NCBI GenBank assembly: GCA_037833965.1
Contig: AP031358.1
Coordinates: 9,246,001 to 9,310,000 of the forward strand
Reading direction: 5' to 3'
DNA from: Marchantia polymorpha subsp. ruderalis
Lineage: Eukaryota; Streptophyta; Marchantiopsida; Marchantiales; Marchantiaceae
DNA: 64,000 bases
Shown: piece after piece, positions 50,701 through 62,400 of the stretch
Numbering within the stretch: position 1 is the first letter of the stretch
How the letters are laid out: every line of letters starts with the position of its first letter
Notes under the pieces: model-generated
What the model was told of the DNA's origin: nothing
Database searches by the model: none
What the model saw: the letters and a program-made list of their open reading frames with translations, nothing else
Position numbers and translations under genes: made by a program

Positions 50701-53700
50701 CTGTGTATAAGTAAAATGCATAAACGAACTAAATGCACAAGTGTGGCCCAATTGGCGGAATCTTGTGGACACACTTAAAAATTTATATCGTATGAGTAAA
50801 ACAACTTCAAATAAAGCTGCTACTGAAGCCTGCGATTTACCTCAGAGGGAACACGGAGCCGTTCCAGAAGTTTGTTTAATTCTTCCACTAGAGCACTGTT
50901 ATTTTGAGCTTGCATTTCCAACCTGTTGTTTCTAGATTCTATCTGTCCAAACCAACTCACAACAACTTCGTTACAACCTTCAACGCTTCTTGTCGTCGAA
51001 AAACCCACAACACGTAAATTATTTACTAAGAAGGCTGAACGCTGGTACACCTAACTAAAATTGAAGGCAGTTAATGCAGCCAAATAGCGCAGAAATCCGT
51101 CCTGTAAATTGAAGTCCTCTAAGGACGAATAAACCCCATTATCAAATTTTTCAAGACTGCAGGGATCAGATTGAGCCCCCCAAGCATGGGATATTGCAGA
51201 AGTGTGAACAGTACCGATTCTATGTCCTCCCTCATATGTGTGAGCTTCACGTTAAATATACCAAGCCACTCATCCATATCCTCAACACTCGTTGTGGCGG
51301 CATCAAGCTGTTGTAAGACCTGCGATCCATAGAACAAGAAAGGTCCATTAACATAATTATTCTTTACACAGCCCAACTTTGATTGAACTTCATCGTCATG
51401 ATTCATACTATTTTTATCTCGCATATGTGAGAACCTGTATCAAGTTAAACATCTCCACAAAGCGTAGAACTAAAAGAAACTGCCAAGTTTGACTGCAATT
51501 TACCTCCTCTACCAGAGGCTCACTTTCCAAGATAGCATGCACGTTTGCTGCTTCAAGAGCAGTCAATTCACGTTTCAACCGTTCGGAAAATGCTTCTGCT
51601 TCATCGATACCCAGAACATACCTGGTAAAAAGCCACAATTTAAACTGACGTGTTCATGATTAAAAACGAAATATTCAAAACACGCTCGTCTCAGTGTCTG
51701 GAAAACTGAGTAGACAAGCTTTGTTACGATCTATCTTACATGATTATGAGAATCATCATCCCCGAAAATGTGTTTCAATTGGGTTCAAAAAGGTAAAGCT
51801 ATTGGTGTATCTCGAAAACCCCTGATTTTACTCGAACTTGCCGATTAGGTTCATGCTATTGTATACACGAAAAGATTGCAGTATATCTGCTGTTGGTCAC
51901 CTCGAGACAAGGTTCCAGGCCATTATTATTTATCTGTGAAACTAATGATAAGACTGGCTTCCATGACTCGATACTTTACTAGTCCTACTCCTGAAAGAGC
52001 AAATACCCTCTCCCAATATACGAATATCAAAAAGACTGTAGATCCTCAATGTGACTTATACGGTAATAGCGTCCTTCTTTCCTTTTGCTAGCATACAAAC
52101 TAGGAAAACATTGAAGCAAAATATATATTGGCAAGGCCCTTACGTGCCCAGAAGAGCCTCCATATCATCTTCTTCGGCCTTCGATACCATTTCTCTCTCC
52201 ACGTTGACCCCACTACTTTTTTCATCTTCAGCTGTACCTTGAAGGGCTGGTTGCACCGGGCCATCGATAGGAAGGGCTTTAGCATTTGCCTGTTTCATCA
52301 GCAAAAAGTTTCATCAGCCAACACAGTTGCGACACAACGCTTGCACTTTCGTTTTGAATCCAGTTGCATACAGATTACTTTCATCAGAACAGATCAAACT
52401 CAGTGGCTGGTGATGCTAGCACTGCATGGGGCAGATGAATTTTATCGCAAGCTCCAATCTCAATACCCGAATCTTAGGCAGCCCCTCGACCGATACGATC
52501 AAGCAAGAGTGCAATCTAGCAACAAGAGACGCATTACCTGGGCCCACAAAGCCATCTCGACAACGTCCAGATTCACAATTTTCGGAAGGCGTCCAAGGTT
52601 TTCTTTGCACAGCTTCAAGATGCAAGTCACGAGACGATTCCTGCATCGTGAACAAGTAAATAAAGCACTTCACTAATACCTCTCTATAGTCGTTTCTTCA
52701 TAACGCATTCAAGACTTATAATAGCGATTTGAAGAATTACTATCCCCACCTGTCGTCCAGACTCCGCATGGTCCATTGAGGAGGAGCAACTGCTTGTGAT
52801 TTCAAATTGTCGAAGCCCTGAACAGGAACGTAATCTCTGCTTAATACTAGTTAACTTTCGTAGCTCAGGAACTCCAAGTACACATCCAATTGAGAAAACA
52901 GAAAGATGCAGCTTGGAAAAGTAGTCAACCAGGAGAAAGGTGCAGCCAGTGGTGTCGCTGGGTACTGCCTCTACTTTGCTCAGATGCTTCAACTTGTAAA
53001 CCTTCGCCACCTGCAGTTCAGGGTTGACTGATGAGTACACTGCGCTGTCCGTCAAGTACTCCGGAAAGTGATAAGCGGAGTTCAGAAAAGGAAAGAAAGA
53101 AAAGATTAATATCTTGGGTGTGCAATTTTTGTCGAATTAACTTGTGAGTGAATTTTAACAAAATGGCCGTTGAAACTCTGACTTCGGGTTTTGCTGCATC
53201 TGAGTGATCCCTTTAGTAGTGACAAAAACATTACCATTCCAAACATTAGCCTATGTTATGCTAAATTTGACCTGAACTGCCTGAGCCTCTTTCTTAAGTT
53301 CTAGCTGCCAAGGGGCTCCTTTTCAAATGTTCAGCTCTCTTGGTTTCTCTCTTGTCAATCATGAAATATTTGCGTGGAAAAGCAGGGAATAGTGGATACG
53401 GCTCAAAGGGCTGAATGTACCTGAAGTTCATTATTTGCTGATTGCTTCAAGACCTGCAACTTAACCTTGAATTTTTGCGTCGTGGTGGATCGCTTGGCTG
53501 AAAGAGAAATGTCATTTACTGTTTCAATAAGTAGCCTGGATAAAAAATTTAAACCACACGTTTGCAATGTGTAGAATCATGTGCGTGAATTTAAAATATT
53601 AACATATGACATAACAGCCTTTTATAAAACTTGGACGGAACAAGAATTCGAGTTACAGGACTTGAGAGCCAAACCAGTGAGCGTTAAAATACGAGGTTTC

Positions 53701-53858
53701 GTAGTTAGCCTCTGTCGACGCCCGGCCACGGGCCATGAAGATGCCTGACTTTTAGCTACACGAAAGGCAAGAAGAACAGCATTATCCGACGACAAAAAAT
53801 ATCCTTCCACGAGTTTCATCAACTCCCTGTCGTCCGGACTCTGCTGAGAAACCCCCAT
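44758..53858 (-). CDS. SEC3: Exocyst complex component SEC3 (25 exons)
   Basis: SEC3 helps tether secretory vesicles at the plasma membrane. Twenty-five minus-strand exons join in frame to 888 residues, near Arabidopsis SEC3A (about 887). Exons in order: 53675-53858, 53421-53497, 52930-53010, 52750-52817, 52538-52640, 52144-52289, 51504-51621, 51215-51319, 50841-50942, 50544-50681, 49443-49571, 49241-49321, 48851-48925, 48500-48676, 48251-48383, 47958-48028, 47480-47650, 47154-47233, 46779-46860, 46387-46484, 46064-46172, 45826-45894, 45529-45594, 45011-45100, 44758-44871. All introns are GT-AG. Residues 20-180 match the N-terminal PIP2-binding PH-like domain ([21 protein letters not shown]). 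Hallmarks then include [55 protein letters not shown] and [10 protein letters not shown] short acidic linker lies near 560. Exon 16 has a tandem CAGCAC acceptor that could shift the start by one codon. Confidence 0.96.
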
Positions 53859-54900
53859 GATGCCCTCCTGCTCTTCCTCCCGCTAACGTCTTCTTCCACC
53901 TCTACTTGTCCTCAATAATCTAATCACCACCCAGACCCCGAGCGTCACAAACTCCAATCCCTGTCCCTAAACCGCGACCGCAATTCAATCCCTATTCTGA
54001 GCTTCATCAAGATCCGAATGGAATCAGCAATCGAATCAGTCAATCCATCAATGCCATTCTACATCCGCTGCCACAAATCCCCAATTGCTCCACTTCGAAC
54101 TTTCATTGCAATCCATAGACCCCGAAAAGAAACACACTCACGTCGACATCTTCAGATCGATAGCCCAAGTTACAATCCGAAACCATGAACAGGGGCCCAG
54201 CGGATCAGAGGAGCTCGTGTGATTTATGCCAGAGGTGCAGCAGGCAGAGCACTGACAGCGACTGCAGAGCGAGAGAGACAAAAGAGGGATTGAGATGGAG
54301 AAAGGACGAGCGTTAATTCATCCTCTCTATGACTATGCGTTTGAGTTCTTTGAATTAAGAGGAAGCGTGCTGGAACTTTGTGGACACGGACAGCAAATCC
54401 CCTCCTGTATTGCTGTCCAGCTTTCGCCTGCCTTGCCTGCGATTCCGGGACTTGAAAGCAAGTCTGTCAGTCCTACTTTATCTTTTTTCCCTCTACTCGC
54501 GTTGCTCGCTTGCTGAAGGTCCCTTTCTGTCCTATTCCGCTGTGAGTGAGAAACTCGAGTGAAAGCTCAAGTGGAACTCGTGTTTAGGTTTGGTCACCCT
54601 GCTGTAAAGGACCCCGTAGCTGGAATGTCTAGATGAAATTCCTTGTGTGCTAATCCGGTCTACATCTTGCAATTTTCTTGACTACTTGGGAATGAAGGAA
54701 GTTACTTTTCAAATCGATTGTAAGTTTCGTGATGGATGGAATTTGAACAGGGGAATCGAATTCTAGCAACTCCTATCTTTGAGGTCACTAAACTATATTA
54801 CACGCAGTTTTCCACTTGTCCAGCTTGAAAATTCCCTCCAACATATCTCTCATTGTGAGATCTATGTGTGCTGACCACCAACTGTGAACAATTCTTTATT
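53859..54900. promoter_or_regulatory. SEC3 upstream region
   Basis: This must hold the SEC3 5'UTR and promoter. A plus-strand frame at 54295-54516 (73 codons) has no recognised features. No specific element can be named. Confidence 0.45.
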
Positions 54901-55068
54901 CATTATTTCTCCGTCTGAATGAACAAACATATATCATATAGTCATCAATGTTGTTAAGTTTATTATTCCAATTTGAATGCTTAACCTGTTATGAACAATC
55001 TTATCACTTCATAGGATTTTCAGTTTTTTTAAAACAACGCGTTAAGTTGATTTTTTGAATTTGCAAAC

Positions 55069-55144
55069 AGTAGAACCTTGGTATAATGGCCTCCTTTAGA
55101 AATCATATATTTTCAAATCATTATCAAAAATGATTAAATCACAC

Positions 55145-55181
<37 letters not shown>

Positions 55182-55831
55182 AAACTCCCAAGAGTGTCAT
55201 TTCTTGTGAGTGATATATTCTCATTAGTGACATAAAATTCCAGAATCATCAATTTCTAATTTGTAAATCTGTTCAATAAAAACAATACGTAACTATTGCC
55301 AATAATGACAATTTCAAGTGTAATTTCGGAATTAATTTTCCTATCATGATCACAATACATAGTTATGAGGAAAAAAAAATGTGGCATATGTTAATATAAA
55401 GGTCTATCTCAACTATTCACTCTTTCTGGCCTTCAGTAAAATACTTCGCTGCGTATATTATTATCAATTGTTTCACTCAAATTTTTGTGTATTGATATGA
55501 ATTCAAACACAATTATAACACCCAAGTTGATAGTCATGAACAACACAAATGTGCAAATGAAGTCGATTTTTTATTGTACAATAAGAAATCTATACACTTT
55601 CTTTTAACAAGTGACACCTTCCAATAGTGACATCTAACCCTAACACCAATATATGTTTATTATGGGAGATTATATTAAGCTTACGCACCTCCCAATAATG
55701 ACATCCAACTCTAACACCAATGTATGTTTCGATTATGAGGTCATACTCAAAGTTATGAAGTTTACTATTGTAAGTGGCACCTCCCAATAGTGACGTAAAA
55801 CTCTAACACCAATATATGCCACTATTGGGAG
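55069..55831. mobile_element. MITE-like repeat cluster
   Basis: Three related units begin near 55612, 55685 and 55777 (consensus CACCTCCCAATAGTGACAT, then CTCTAACACCAATATATG). The last carries perfect 12-bp inverted ends, CTCCCAATAGTG (55781-55792) and CACTATTGGGAG (55820-55831). A related ACTCCCAAGAGTGTCAT lies near 55180. Upstream, CAGTAGAACCTTGGTATAATG (starting at about 55069) resembles pogo/Tigger-type terminal repeats. No transposase is present, so these look non-autonomous. Confidence 0.55.
55148..55178. repeat. (TA)n microsatellite
   Basis: An uninterrupted TA run in AT-rich DNA, within the MITE-like cluster. Confidence 0.95.
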
Positions 55832-56075
55832 ATTTAACTTTGTACTTATTCACATGTTTAACCAAGTAATGTGATTATTCAAGAGATTCTAGTGATTCTC
55901 ATTCAACAATATCTATGAGTTTTTTAATGTCTTGAAAAATTTCACTAGAAGCTGCAAAGTTAAACTGTCAACCGAAAAGAAACGTTTTCAAAGCTTTATG
56001 AAGAAAAAAATTTGAAAACTTGGTAAAAAATTCATCTTTTTGAATCAAACAATAACTAATGAAATCAAGTTAATA

Positions 56076-56115
56076 TTTATGGATGAATATCTTGTTAAAG
56101 ATATTCATCCATAAA
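56076..56115. repeat. Perfect 18-bp hairpin, 4-nt loop
   Basis: TTTATGGATGAATATCTT (56076-56093), loop GTTA, then the exact reverse complement (56098-56115). This is the longest perfect short-loop palindrome I found in the window. Confidence 0.95.
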
Positions 56116-58260
56116 AAATATAAATAGCATAAACTATGTTCTTTACAAAGGATGTCTTTTGATACCTTATGTAATATAACTAAGTGCTTTAAGAGGTTAA
56201 AATATGATGCAAGCAAAAAATAAGAACATAACTTATTGTTAACATATGAAATTGTTTCTTATAGACGAAACTTGACATAGGCTATATAAGAAACTAAACA
56301 AGTTTAATACTATACAGCAAAATTTTGAGAGAATAATCAACCTTTTAGCATCATTACAATCTTGTTATGATTTACATTCTTTACATTAACAAGTCATATG
56401 AACATTCCTTGCATCAATAGTCAAACAAGATGACTTGACACTCAATAAACATCAAGAGTTACTTTTGCATATCATAGTCTAATATGTATGTCTTAGGAAT
56501 TATTCATCCTCTCTTAAGTTTATGTAATATGAAACAATAAATTTAAACCAAGTCATTATATTTAATGGACATAAAACAGCAATTAAGATTTGAAACATGA
56601 AAATGAGCACGATTGTCTAAAAGATATCAAAATGATATTGAGGATATGTTTTTATTTCTATTTTGGAAATGCTAAATATCTTGATTTTGTTAAATGAGTT
56701 GTAATTTTATATTTTTTTATCTTCTATTATTATTTTGCGGTAGAATTTATTATATTTAATTTGATTAAAAAAATTAGGTAACAATAAAACGTTGTACAAT
56801 GTTTGTAATTTCTTGTCTTACAAAAATAATATATAGTAGAAATAATTCATATGAGCATAAATTGATACAAAATAATAAAAATTGATTTTATTGAAATGCA
56901 AAAGATTTTACATTATAGTTTGAATTATCTAAATAAAGTCATACGGTCAAAACAAATGATAGAGAGTGGTATTATAATTTTTTTAAACATTTAGAAAACA
57001 TTATTCACATAGTCGAAACCTTGAGTTTGCATGTTAATAATGATTATGATACAAAATGTAGCATCAAAATACTAAATTGATCAGAGATATAAATTTTTAA
57101 CTTAATCTTCATAAATCTATGCTTAATTTAAAATTCAGCGTCACTTGTTTTCTGTTATTAACATCACCATGCATTAAAACTTATCATTTGCTGGAAAGAA
57201 TATACCATTAAATCATATTTTAAATTTAAACGATGTGAAAACATGTATGCTTTTATATGTACAAATGTTTGTTTTTAAACACACAAAAAATGTATACATG
57301 AATTTTTTTAATTGTGAAAAATAACAAAAAATATGTATATATATTTGAAAAATATGTATTATATTTTGAAATATAAATAAATAAATAAAAAATATGCCGC
57401 TTAAATAATATTTTGAAATATAATAACATTACATAACAATTAATTTATTTTTTGATACAAATTAAAATATAAAGTAAGAACAAGTTAATCTTGTGATTAA
57501 TTTATTATTGAAATTATTCTAAAAAAAATATTTTTATGGTATTAAATAAATAAACAAAATATCAATCCATCTTTGATACTAAATTATAAATAAATTTTTA
57601 TTTATTTTTTAAAAATTATTCTCAGTAATTTTTTAATTTTAATTTATAAAATTATAATTATTCTAAACGTATAACTTGTATATCATCGCAAAGTAAATGT
57701 TTTCTTTGATTATGATATTTTAAGTATACAAAATTGTTTATATGTAGTAAGCATAACTAACATATAATACGTTGTCTATGTAAAACAAAAAAATTAACTT
57801 CTATATTATGATATTGATTTTTTTTACATCAACATTTACATAATTATAAATTTTCATAAATCAAATTTATTAAACTGAAAATTTAAAGAGCATTCATGCA
57901 AAAATTTTTCTAGAATTTATTCATGTTTTTATAATTTGATGATCAAAATTGATTATCAAATTATAAAATCATATTTGCAATGATACTCATATTTAAATTA
58001 CAATTTTGGATCAACATTTTTTATAGTTTTTACTCAAAATTGATTAAAATTTATCAAACTTAACAGATATTTTTTATTAAATGACAATTTTGTACATTCA
58101 TCTTTTTGAAATAAATCTTTAATTAATCTACTTTCACATCTTGCACAATAAATGAAATAACTTGAATATAGACTTGAAAAGTCTTATTATTTATCATATA
58201 TCTAAGTGATAACTTTATTTTCTGAAAGTTAGAATGAACAATCTAGCTATATTTGAGTTA

Positions 58261-60200
58261 AAATGTTATTCAATAGCAATAATATGTTTTTGAGTTGTCA
58301 TGTAGTTTCAGTATTTACTAAGAATAGCTTTAAGCTAGGGTTTCAGGTCGTGAAGGTTATAGGGTTGAAGACGACTCGAAGAACGTCAGTTCTCCGAGTC
58401 GAGCCTGTTAGCGTTGGGAGCTGTGCGTATGCCTGTAAGCGTCGACCTAGAGTCTCTTCGGAGTGGGTTGAGCTCAACTTATGTTTGTGAGGGTTTTTAG
58501 TGCCAATGGGGTAATTGAAACCGACGGGTTTTCCAGTTGGGATAACCGCGTATTCTCACTCGAAGAACTCATCAAAGAATTTGGTTTGGTTCACATCTCA
58601 GTTTGAAATTGTTTACCGATTTTGCGTTTTTCAGTTGATTCAGTGTAGTGGATTGGGTTGCGTTTTATCTTTTCCAAGGGAGAAGAGTTTCAAGAAAAAA
58701 TCTACGTCTAAAAGCATCAATTTATAAAACACTCTGTCTAGGGTTTTCTGGAGGTGACTGAAGACGGGTTTTAATTGAGATTTTTAGATAGAGAAAATTG
58801 ATGAAGACATCGGTCTCCATATCGCGGTGACGGATACAAAAGTGGTGGTTGATTGGGTTCCGATTGAATACCGATTTTGATTGAAGATGGTTCGTGGAGC
58901 TCATGAGGTTACAAAGATGGCGGATCTCAAGTGAATGTTCGAACGAAATCGTCCTTGATATCGTCTTTTCAGGTGGACGAGGTTTGGGGTGCTAGATGGG
59001 CTTCCTGTCAATTTTGTTCCTTCGTTGCTGGAGTATTATCGCATGGGGAGGCATGTCATGGGTTTCGTGGCTCCTGAATTGAATCACGGCTGTTTCGTTT
59101 TCTGTAGCCGAGGAGAAATTTTGTGGATTAGAGGTAGTTTGTATCTTGTCTTTGAAAGAGTTCCCGAGCAGGGAATGAGGAATTAGAGGTGATAGAATTG
59201 TCGGATCAGCGATAGTGGACAGAAGTGCTTGAGAATTAGGACACTTTGTCGGTTTCGCCCTTGGTTTCGTTATTTCTACCTAGACGAGGACAAAGGGCCT
59301 CGGCGAGGAAGGAAAGGCAGAGGCGCAATCAGACAGCTCTTCTAGCTAGGATTAGCTAAGGATGAAAGGTGGAGCGGGTTGCAATTGCAGGGTTCCCGGC
59401 CTGGTCATCTTTGCTTCATTTCTTTACCGTTTGAACACAAGTGGATAATGGATACAAGTTTATCATGGCCATCATTTTTAAATCGTTAATGACATGGAAA
59501 TCGGAAGCAAAAGGGACAAGAAAAATCTCATCCATGATGACGCACTCTTCATAGATCAAAGGTATGCTAGGAGATGCGTCTCTAAGCGCGCAGGGAAATG
59601 AGTTCTTGTTGTCTAAGGTGCTTCTCCTTAGTCATTGATCTACTTGGACCAGGTTGTGACAAATGGATACATACAGATAGCCGTCAGTGAAAATGTTATA
59701 GAGCCGGTCAAGGTTTATTGAGTTTGCCAGTGATGGTTATCATCTGCTCGTGTACACTTGTAGCTTGCACTTACGGGACATACAACAGCTGTGTGGGACA
59801 GAATTAGCCTTGAGTTAATTTGACTATGAAAGTGAAAAGGTGGAGGAATAGTATGTGACGTGGGAATCCAGAGGAAGTGAGTTTCCACCTCTCTGCTTTG
59901 GTAAAGCGTGTGAGGGGTGGTCCTGTTAGTTGGAGTGACAGTTGACCGAAGAAAGCAATCGAGCAAGGCTCAGGCTCGGGTTTAGGGTTAGGGCCTGTGA
60001 GGCCTATCGTGCTAGCACTATATCTTATCGTAAAGTGCCATTATCTTTAGGTTGCATATGCCTGTCATTTACGACTTTAATAGCTTTGTTGAATTCGGGA
60101 GACGTGATGCAGCTTCAAATCACTTGAAATCACTCAGACATTAATCGCGGAACTTTTTGGTTGACGCAGAATGAACACTGAACTCTGTTCACTTGACTAT
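58261..60200. other. Moderate-GC region, no gene recognised
   Basis: Composition is gene-like from about 58330, with short plus-strand frames (58263-58490, 58515-58727, 58989-59186) in different registers. None matches a known family, and no set of splice sites joins them convincingly. It could be a non-coding transcript, a pseudogene or the 5' part of a gene I cannot resolve. Confidence 0.35.
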
Positions 60201-61150
60201 GCGACAAACTCTAGCCAAGGGCTATAGTGACTGCATGATCGTGGACATTTGATAGTTGAGATGCAAGTTCTACACGAGGAACCTCACTTATAATAGTCAC
60301 AAACAGAAGGTTTATACAATCCTTTTAGAGGCAAGGTGACACAATGTGTCGAAGATACAAGGAAATCATAGGGTCTACACTGGTTGAGTTTAATGACAAC
60401 AAGAATGTTACTTTCAATTTAGTTCAGTCAATTTAGGTCACTTCTCGTATGTGTGGAGAACTGCTAGTATAATGATCAACTAGCTCTACACCTTCTAGTT
60501 TTCAAAGCAAAGAAAAAGTAGATAGAAATCTATACCTTCTTATTGTATACTGAGAAATACAATATACTGAGAGATATTGTATACTGATCTCAATTATTAA
60601 GCTGTGCAAGACACTAAGCCTGAAATCGAGTTGATGTGACTGTCCAAGCACAACATTTCAGGTTGTGAAAAAATAATTTAAAAATAATAATAAATAAATA
60701 AATAAAAATAAAATTTTTGAAATAGAAAAGTTGAAGGTTTATAAGTGAAATTCATCTGAAGAGAGTGGAGTTTGCATCCAGTCTCACTTGTTGTAGTTTG
60801 AAGGTCCTATAGGTACAGTGTTGCATTTATGGTTTTCATTTATAACCTCATCACAAATTGTTATGATTTTTGATGATTAGCCGGTTAGTGTACTTAAAAT
60901 CTTTGTTAGTGATTTCCTTATGAAATCATAGTATGATAGCCTACTAGTTGAATAGTAGAGTAGTGTGGTACCCCACTTTTGCTATTTTTGCGGAATTTAA
61001 AACATTTTTGGAAAACTGTACCGCGGCAGCAGTGTAAATAGCCATCGGTGCACCAAAATAGAGTGAAATTGGAAGATCTCGGAGAATCTCGTAGAATCTT
61101 GTAGAATCCAGGAGTTGGGCGCAACATCTGGGACAGACGCTGCCCTAAAC
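60201..61150. other. Spacer with A/T simple sequence
   Basis: Contains an AATA-rich simple repeat (about 60666-60715) and a small ATTGTATACTGAGA/TACAATATACTGAG repeat cluster (about 60543-60595). No gene recognised. GC content rises sharply after about 61000. Confidence 0.5.
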
Positions 61151-62400
61151 GACGGGCTTTGAAGGAGAACCCCTTCGGCGCAAGGCGCATAATCCGCCTT
61201 CGGCGCTAGAGGAATCCCTCAGAATCTAAGCAATTCCCAAACGCCTTGACTTGGTTAGGAATTCGTTGGAAAGAGCTTGACGCGCTGGTTCTAACGAGCC
61301 CAAGAACGCCCGGAACGGATCAGGACTCAGGGAGTTGTGACGGTCGAAAGATACGAAGACCTTCGCCTACGCATAGGCGAAATAGGGTTTGACGTCGGCG
61401 GGAAGTCCGCCGAGAATGCCGCCTACGCATAGGCGGGGAGGACTTGCACCTACGCATAGGCGAACGGAAATCGCCTACGCATAGGCGCTTCGGCGTCGGC
61501 AGGAAGTCCGCCTTCGGCCCTAGGAATCCGCCTTCGGGGTTGGAACTTGTACGGCGCCTTCGGCGCCAGCGCATCACGGTTGGGTGAGGACCCAACGGAG
61601 TAGCAAAATCTGTACGGACCGTACGGACAAGTGCGCCTTCGGCCGGTCGGGGTTCCGGAGACAAGAGCGCCGACGGAGAGGCGAGAAAGATGGGCAGACT
61701 GGACGGAGTCCGTTGACCGCGGTCAACGCCTTCGGCACAGCCGCCTACGGCAAGGGACCTGCGCGGACGAACTGAATGTGTGCGGACGGAATTTGCATAC
61801 GCATAGGCGAGCGCCTACGCACAGGCAGATGAAGTTCAATCCCCGGTGGAGTTTCCGCCGGGGATTCCGCCTACGTAGAAGGGAGTTCGACTTTTGTCCT
61901 ATGCGCGGACGAATGCCTTCGGCGGAGCGGGACTAGCCAAGTTGAAGTACGGATGAGTGTAGCGCGTCGGCGAGAAATCCGCCTTCGGCGCTGCGCGACC
62001 ATGGCCGCGGCGTGGTACGCTGGCGGATTTCATATTACCAATTCGAGCGTGTGAGTGAAGTTGGCGTCGGCGGAGCGTGAAGCCGCGCGTGAGAGAGAAG
62101 GCCGTTATACCTCGGAGCGGGCGCGGCCATCAAGTGATTCGACTTTCACGACCAAGAGCCGACCATGACCTCATGCGAGCGGACAGAGGACGCCCCATTC
62201 TTGAATTTGCGATTTCAAATTCTGGTGCGAGCTTCGCGCGTCCACCTTCTAGCTGAGAGACGTTCTAGACATCACCGCGAGGAGAGTTACTCGGTAGCTG
62301 GGAGAGAATCGAGATTAGAGTTTGCAGAGAAAACAGAATCGCGAGCAAGAGGCTCGGCCATAGTAGAGAGAGAGTTGCGCAAACCAATTTCAAGAACGCG
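61151..62400. other. GC-rich leader/LTR-like part of the hairpin element
   Basis: This stretch precedes the ORF and carries many of the hairpin copies, but has no continuous frame of its own. Composition changes abruptly near 61150. By position it could be the 5' LTR or untranslated leader of the element, but no second LTR is inside the window, so this is inference. Confidence 0.4.

Larger units (their letters stand above)
54901..58260. other. AT-rich spacer
   Basis: Apart from the MITE-like cluster, the TA run and the hairpins near 56076 and 57927-57967 (a near-perfect 15-bp inverted repeat around TTTATAATTTGAT), nothing recognisable is present. No coding frame of note. Confidence 0.6.

Noticed and set aside
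52128-52676. 182-codon plus-strand ORF
   Set aside because: It is antisense to SEC3 exons 5 and 6, which have correct splice sites and family-conserved sequence on the minus strand.
44758-53858. COG3 (Golgi tethering complex) for the large minus-strand gene
   Set aside because: Scattered tethering-complex-like exons suggested COG3 at first, but the joined exons follow SEC3 of the exocyst from end to end, including the N-terminal PIP2-binding region.
58263-59186. Multi-exon gene on the plus strand
   Set aside because: Three short frames are close together, but I could not find splice sites that join them in frame or any family motif.
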